DNA from: Gemmatimonadota bacterium
Lineage (GTDB): Bacteria > Latescibacterota > UBA2968 > UBA8231
Assembly (NCBI GenBank): GCA_026706505.1
Contig: JAPOYQ010000328.1
Coordinates: forward strand, 1 to 11,270
Direction of reading: 5' to 3'
DNA: 11,270 nt
Shown: positions 8,240 to 11,270 of the stretch, in pieces
Layout of the letters: every line of letters begins with the position of its first letter
Position numbering within the stretch: the first letter of the stretch is position 1
The notes under the pieces: generated by a model
What the model saw: only the letters and a program-made list of their open reading frames with translations
What the model was told of the DNA's origin: nothing
Database searches by the model: none
Made by a program: the position numbers and the translations under genes

Positions 8240-8476
8240 TCAGAGTGTATCTTCTGGCAGTGGAGGCCGATCGGGGACTTTATCCAGTATGCTTCTCAGG
8301 GCCCCTTTCTTTGCTCTACGCGCTCTACCCAACAAATACTCTTCAGTCAAAATAGCCGAGACTTTCTCAGAAACCGCCGTAGATATGAATTGGTTGATAG
8401 AGACCCCTTCGCGCTTAGCGATCTCTTTGATGTGCCGGTGAATTGAGTCTGGTAAACGCAAGTTTAAGGCACTCAT
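8240..8476 (-). CDS. Ribbon-helix-helix antitoxin of a PIN toxin–antitoxin pair (78 aa)
   Basis: The N-terminal half is a textbook ribbon-helix-helix DNA-binding fold of the CopG/Arc/HicB-antitoxin type. It has a beta strand ALNLRLP (residues 3–9), helix A over SIHRHIKEIAKREG, a turn at VSINQ, and helix B to about residue 42. The tail 43–78 is charged and proline-rich at its end (PDRPPLPEDTL) and is the expected toxin-wrapping part. The start ATG overlaps the toxin stop by 4 bases (ATGA, 8473–8476), so translation is coupled, and GGAGG lies 7 bases upstream. The family normally neutralises its PIN partner and, as a complex, represses the shared promoter. The palindromes at 8899–8921 suit that role. 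It is encoded opposite to all neighbours and downstream of its toxin, the reverse of the usual vapBC order. Confidence 0.88.
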   Translation of the reverse strand: MSALNLRLPDSIHRHIKEIAKREGVSINQFISTAVSEKVSAILTEEYLLGRARRAKKGALRSILDKVPDRPPLPEDTL

Positions 8477-8889
8477 TTTAGTTCCTCCAATAACTGACTT
8501 GGGGTGAGGACACGGACACCAAACGCGGTCGCGTTTTTAAAATGTTTGACATTGTGCGTTGCGATAATGGCCGTCTCAGAAGCTACAGCTAGCTCCAAAA
8601 TATGATCGTCCTTTGGGTCCGATAAGCAGGGTCGCCAAAGAAAGTGGATGACTCGGTGGCTACTTCGATGGCATAGATCGTCTAAAAGTGCTTCGATGTC
8701 CTGCTCGGTCAGGCCGAGGACATCGGCTTTTCGTTTTAAGACCTCCTCATACTCAAACACTAGGGTCGTTGATAAAACACTGCGGATCTGGCCCTGTTCT
8801 AACGCTTGCAAGACTTTGTAGGAGGCTCCTGAGGATGAATACAACCCGGCATATAGTACATTCGTATCGATAATAGCTTCAATTGCCAT
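8473..8889 (-). CDS. PIN-domain toxin, VapC-like putative ribonuclease (138 aa)
   Basis: A compact single PIN domain of the group often labelled 'putative toxin–antitoxin system toxin component, PIN family' (COG1569-like). It opens with AIIDTNVLYAG, giving the first metal-binding Asp at D8 and N10. An acidic cluster follows at E46/E48/E49 in VFEYEEVL, then the DPKDDHILELA block (D91, D94, D95), and THNVKHF (T111, N113) in place of the common T-x-D/N-x-x-F. It closes with the typical VLTPSQLLEEL strand and helix. PIN toxins cleave RNA, for example tRNA or rRNA, with Mg2+ or Mn2+. The key acidic residues are all present, so the gene looks functional. The ATG at 8889 gives the family-typical N-terminus, but no ribosome site precedes it and the predicted transcript starts only a few bases upstream. 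G+C is about 45–50% in sampled lines, lower than in the flanks, which suggests transfer. Confidence 0.9.
   Translation of the reverse strand: MAIEAIIDTNVLYAGLYSSSGASYKVLQALEQGQIRSVLSTTLVFEYEEVLKRKADVLGLTEQDIEALLDDLCHRSSHRVIHFLWRPCLSDPKDDHILELAVASETAIIATHNVKHFKNATAFGVRVLTPSQLLEELK
8484..8488 (-). promoter_or_regulatory. Strong ribosome site of the antitoxin, inside the toxin gene
   Basis: On the minus strand GGAGG stands 7 bases before the antitoxin ATG (8474–8476), within the last toxin codons. It contrasts with the toxin start, which has no such site, and should favour antitoxin over toxin synthesis. Confidence 0.75.
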
Positions 8890-8897
8890 TATGTGAT

Positions 8898-8925
8898 ACT
8901 ATATATAGCACCATATATATGTCAA
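8898..8925 (-). promoter_or_regulatory. Sigma70-type promoter of the toxin–antitoxin operon
   Basis: Reading the minus strand, TTGACA (8920–8925, a perfect -35) is followed by 16 bases and TATAGT (8898–8903, one mismatch from TATAAT). The expected transcription start is near 8891, two or three bases before the toxin ATG at 8889. The -35 lies only five bases from the permease fragment that starts at 8930, so the cassette carries its own promoter to its very edge. Confidence 0.75.
8899..8921. promoter_or_regulatory. Paired 10-bp palindromes, likely antitoxin operator
   Basis: CTATATATAG (8899–8908) and CATATATATG (8912–8921) are each perfect palindromes, with centres 13 bases apart. The first overlaps the -10 box and the second the -35 box of the toxin promoter. 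Ribbon-helix-helix dimers commonly bind such paired sites cooperatively. Assignment to this antitoxin is inference, and AT alternation makes palindromes easier to find by chance. Confidence 0.55.
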
Positions 8926-8929
8926 GTTC

Positions 8930-9004
8930 GCGCTAGCCGCTGTCAGCAGCCAGACGTGGCTGGCGGCGCGGACCAATCCGGCGGATGCGTTGAGATACGA
9001 GTAA
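8930..9004 (+). pseudogene. A-type permease 3' tail fragment
   Basis: Twenty-four sense codons (ALAAVSSQTWLAARTNPADALRYE) and a TAA are in frame with the C-terminus of the third permease (70 of 75 bases identical). The fragment has no gene body upstream, because the toxin–antitoxin promoter begins five bases before it. Four of five differences are silent, so it probably derives from a distinct, once-functional paralogue rather than from decay of a copied third permease. Together with 9005–9009 it forms the right copy of the 80-bp direct repeat. Confidence 0.88.
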
Positions 9005-9008
9005 ATGC

Positions 9009-9032
9009 ACGTCGCTTGGGTGAGTGTCGCCT
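9009..9032 (+). pseudogene. Second B-type permease tail fragment
   Basis: The bases encoding VAWVSVA here resemble the AAWVSVA stretch near the end of the second permease (5535–5556), then stop at TAG 9031–9033 just before the ribosome site of the next gene. It is short, but it follows an A-type tail exactly as the B-type fragment at 8107 does. Confidence 0.55.
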
Positions 9033-9043
9033 AGGAAGGAAGG
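9033..9043 (+). promoter_or_regulatory. Ribosome site deciding the start at 9052
   Basis: A purine run AGGAAGGAAGG ends 8 bases before ATG 9052. The frame is open upstream to 8893, but those codons cross the permease tail fragments in a different frame and are not a real extension. Confidence 0.8.
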
Positions 9044-9051
9044 TACTAACC

Positions 9052-11202
9052 ATGCTACGGAATAACCTGATTATCGCTTGGCGCAACCTGATGCGCCATC
9101 GCCTGCACACAGTCATCAACCTCGCCGGGCTGAGCCTAGGGATGGCGTTCTGTCTGCTCGCTTGGTGCTTCGTTAGTGAAAGTTCCGCAGAGGTCACTAC
9201 GGTGAGCAGCGAAACCATGTTGACCAGCACTGGCAGCCAGCCATCGGTTGCTACCGTCACTGGCAAAATCCGGGACCCAACTTCGCGGGAAATCGTATTT
9301 AGCTATTCGCTGCCGACGGCGCTGGAGTACTTCGAGAAGCGCGTCATGCTCGACGGCCTGAACCGCTTCGCCTTAGAGATGCCTGTCATCCGAGGGACCC
9401 CCGTCATAGGGCATTACGAGGAAAGGCCGCCGAGATGGAAGTGGGTGCAGTGGTTAGGAGCCTTTCTCTTCGATCACAAGCCCTTGGTCTTCTTCGTCGA
9501 ACCCGGGGACAGTCTGCACGTGATCGTGAAGGAGGGTTTTTTCGGTCGTTCCTACTCTTTTAGTGGTCCCAACGCCGACAACAGCCGTTTCATGGCCGAG
9601 ATGTTTCCCCGCTTTCGCGGCACTCACTTGGACTACAAGGAGCTGGGGGTCGAGGATTTCAAGCGCCAGATAGACCAGCAGCGGCAGGATCAGTTCGAGC
9701 TTCTGGCCGAAGGGCGCAAAAAATACGCGCTCTCTCCGAGTTTCATTGACCATGCAACCGCTTACTTCAACTACAAGTGGGCGAGACGCATGATTTCCTA
9801 CCCGACGGATTACCGGTTTGCCAACAGACGCAGGAACAGAGAAATCACCCCGGAGTACTACGACTTTCTCCAAGAGATTCCCCTAGCCGATGAGAAGGCT
9901 ATTGGTACGATGCACATGGAATATCCCATTTTTCTGGAGCGAACCTTCAGCCGGGAATATCAGAAGGGTTTCGAATCAAGGCTCCTCAAGCTGTCCGAGC
10001 AGTGTGATCTATCGGGTTTGGAGTTGTCGGAGGAGACTCGGGCGCAACTCGACTCCCTATACGAAAAGGATGGCCGACATCCCGCGCTGTCGAAAATGGT
10101 CGATTTATCGGCGTTTGGTATTTCGGCAAGTGCCCAAGCGCAACTCGACTCCCTGTACGAAAAAGACGGCCGATGGCTCAAGCTATCCGAGCAGTACGAT
10201 TTATCGGCGTTTGGCGTTGCGGCGAGTGCCCAAGCGCAACTCGACTCTCTATACGAAAAGTCCGATAGGTACTTCGGCATCAACTCTTTAAGCGAGGGAG
10301 AGAAGCCTAGGGCGGATACGACGGGCGGAGCGTTGGTGTTCTACATACCTCGTGGAGTACGGTTGGATTCTCTAGCCAAGGAGCCGCCTAAGCTGTCGGC
10401 GAAGATTGATCTATCGGGCTTGGGTCTGTCAGAAGCCGCCCTAGCCCAACTCGACTCCCTGTACGAACATCGTCAACCGCTCGAGCTGTCGGCGAAGCTT
10501 GATTTCTCGGGTTTGGGGCTGTCGGACGCCGCTCAAGCGCAACTTGACTCGGTCTATGTTGCCGGAAAAAGAAACAGGTTTTGGCTTGGATACAATCTGG
10601 CGAAAGAAAACTTAGAAGGGAGAGTGCTCTACTGGTTTTTAGCCAGAGAGCTGATCAAAAAGATCAAGTACGGTGGCGAAGCCTTTGCGTGGGCCTATGG
10701 AAAATGGGAAGAGTTTCAACAGATCAACCCGCATCCGGAATACACTGAGGCCGTCCAAGCGGCTCTGGATGTAGCCCTGAAGCTGCAACCCGGGCAACCC
10801 GCACCCGAATTCTCCCTCGGCGACCTCGATGGTCAGCCCGTATCGCTGAGCCAGTTCAAGGGGCAGGTGGTTCTAATCGATTTCTGGGCGAGTTGGTGCG
10901 GGCCGTGTATCAGCGACCTGCCCAATCTCCGCAAAATCAAGGAAGAAACGGCCGACTGGCCGGTCGTCTTTCTCAACGTGTCGATAGACGAGGATGAGGC
11001 CGCTTGGCGGGAGTCGATTGACAAACACGAGATCGAAGGCGTCCACGTGCGCGCTGATGGCTTTGGCTCGGAGGTAGCCAAGTCCTACCAAGTGAGGGGC
11101 ATCCCTTCGTATTACTTGGTGGACTCACAAGGGCTGATTGTGGAGCGTTTTAGGATAAGAGATACAGACGAGATTGTAGCGACGATGGAGAAGAGCTTGT
11201 GA
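9052..11202 (+). CDS. Chimeric envelope thioredoxin: permease N-terminus, DUF4369-like domain, novel repeats, TlpA/ResA domain (716 aa)
   Basis: Residues 1–40 are the permease-type start (MLRNNLIIAWRNLMRHRLHT plus the hydrophobic stretch 21–41). They match the first permease at 37 of 40 residues and about 102 of 120 bases. Similarity ends abruptly near residue 42, after which SESSA–EV could be a signal-peptidase cleavage site; otherwise the segment is a membrane anchor. Residues about 68–190 (VTGKIRDP, EPGDSLHV near 150, SGPNADNSRF near 171) look like the DUF4369-type beta-sandwich found before many Bacteroidota TlpA proteins. Residues 312–505 hold five copies of a ~30-residue repeat centred on AQLDSLYEKDGR. 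From about 580 a TlpA/ResA/AhpC-TSA thioredoxin fold carries C616-G-P-C619 after FWASW and a cis-Pro at P685 in GIPSYYLVD. Such domains reduce or exchange disulfides outside the cytoplasm, and here the catalytic residues are intact. The partner is unknown. It lies downstream of the permease series, beyond the toxin–antitoxin pair. Confidence 0.9.
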   Translation: MLRNNLIIAWRNLMRHRLHTVINLAGLSLGMAFCLLAWCFVSESSAEVTTVSSETMLTSTGSQPSVATVTGKIRDPTSREIVFSYSLPTALEYFEKRVMLDGLNRFALEMPVIRGTPVIGHYEERPPRWKWVQWLGAFLFDHKPLVFFVEPGDSLHVIVKEGFFGRSYSFSGPNADNSRFMAEMFPRFRGTHLDYKELGVEDFKRQIDQQRQDQFELLAEGRKKYALSPSFIDHATAYFNYKWARRMISYPTDYRFANRRRNREITPEYYDFLQEIPLADEKAIGTMHMEYPIFLERTFSREYQKGFESRLLKLSEQCDLSGLELSEETRAQLDSLYEKDGRHPALSKMVDLSAFGISASAQAQLDSLYEKDGRWLKLSEQYDLSAFGVAASAQAQLDSLYEKSDRYFGINSLSEGEKPRADTTGGALVFYIPRGVRLDSLAKEPPKLSAKIDLSGLGLSEAALAQLDSLYEHRQPLELSAKLDFSGLGLSDAAQAQLDSVYVAGKRNRFWLGYNLAKENLEGRVLYWFLARELIKKIKYGGEAFAWAYGKWEEFQQINPHPEYTEAVQAALDVALKLQPGQPAPEFSLGDLDGQPVSLSQFKGQVVLIDFWASWCGPCISDLPNLRKIKEETADWPVVFLNVSIDEDEAAWRESIDKHEIEGVHVRADGFGSEVAKSYQVRGIPSYYLVDSQGLIVERFRIRDTDEIVATMEKSL
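9985..10569 (+). repeat. Five ~30-residue repeats with AQLDSLYE core
   Basis: Within the thioredoxin-fold protein, units begin near residues 312, 345, 376, 446 and 477. Their shared pattern is LS-x-x-x-D-[LF]-S-[GA]-[LF]-x-[LIV]-[SA]-x-x-[AT]-x-AQLDS-[LV]-Y, usually followed by E-K-D-G-R. Units 3 and 4 are separated by a ~40-residue insert containing YIPRGVRLDSLA. DNA of the core (CAACTCGACTCC) is conserved between units. I recognise no named repeat family. Each unit looks like a strand or turn plus an amphipathic helix. Confidence 0.85.
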
Positions 11203-11270
11203 GAAGCTGTTTTAGTTTGTGGTCCGTGGTGGTGTGGTGTCTGGTTTGGTTCCAAGGCTGCGGCGGCGAC

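Noticed and set aside
8195..8446. An 83-codon plus-strand frame starting at an ATG before the scar stub
   Set aside because: It runs antisense through the antitoxin gene, has no domain and has a poor ribosome site. The antitoxin frame has a clear fold.
8173..8930. Toxin–antitoxin pair as a transposon or integron cassette
   Set aside because: I found no transposase, no terminal inverted repeats, no attC-like structure and no clear target-site duplication. Only a 7-base ACGTCGC is shared near the two sides, which is not convincing.
8893..9051. N-terminal extension of the thioredoxin protein to an ATG at 8893
   Set aside because: The extra codons cross the toxin promoter and the permease tail fragments out of their own frame. 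ATG 9052 has a strong ribosome site and matches the permease start.
9154..9174. Lipoprotein signal (LLAWC, Cys at residue 39)
   Set aside because: The residue before the Cys is Trp, not Gly, Ala or Ser, and the segment is inherited from a permease membrane helix. A signal-peptidase I site near SSA or a plain anchor is more likely.

Overview
The window is GC-rich bacterial DNA (58–67% G+C in lines I counted by hand inside the permease genes). It is packed with plus-strand genes of an envelope type. Very long ABC-transporter permeases of the MacB/FtsX class, in tandem and beginning M-[LF]-[RK]-x-x-L-x-I-A, together with a TlpA-type thioredoxin carrying a DUF4369-like front domain, are typical of Gram-negative bacteria of the Bacteroidota/FCB type and of similar uncultured groups. 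The G+C is high for a typical Bacteroidota member, so I do not name a taxon.

Layout. (i) 2–589: the 3' end of an ankyrin-repeat gene whose 99-bp units are almost identical. (ii) 724–8068: three consecutive full-length two-module FtsX/MacB permeases (829, 791 and 798 aa) in one orientation with short gaps, and no ATPase gene among them. (iii) 8069–9050: a scar zone. It holds two different permease 3' tails in tandem, a strong ribosome site followed by only eight permease-like codons, and a complete minus-strand toxin–antitoxin pair (PIN toxin 8473–8889, ribbon-helix-helix antitoxin 8240–8476) with its own promoter and operator-like palindromes. The same two permease tails then recur in the same order. 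(iv) 9052–11202: a 716-aa secreted or membrane-anchored thioredoxin-fold protein. Its first 40 residues are those of the first permease, followed by a DUF4369-like domain, five copies of an undescribed ~30-residue repeat, and a C-terminal TlpA/ResA domain with a CGPC active site.

How it fits together. The permeases look like envelope proteins that would need an ATPase encoded elsewhere. The thioredoxin-fold protein shares their N-terminal membrane segment at the DNA level (about 85% over 120 bases), so pieces of the permease family are being moved between genes. The toxin–antitoxin pair has lower G+C (45–50% in sampled lines) and sits between a permease-like 5' stub and a permease 3' tail, as if it had replaced the body of a fourth permease. 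The most novel items are the permease/thioredoxin chimera, its internal repeat, and the geometry of the toxin–antitoxin insertion.
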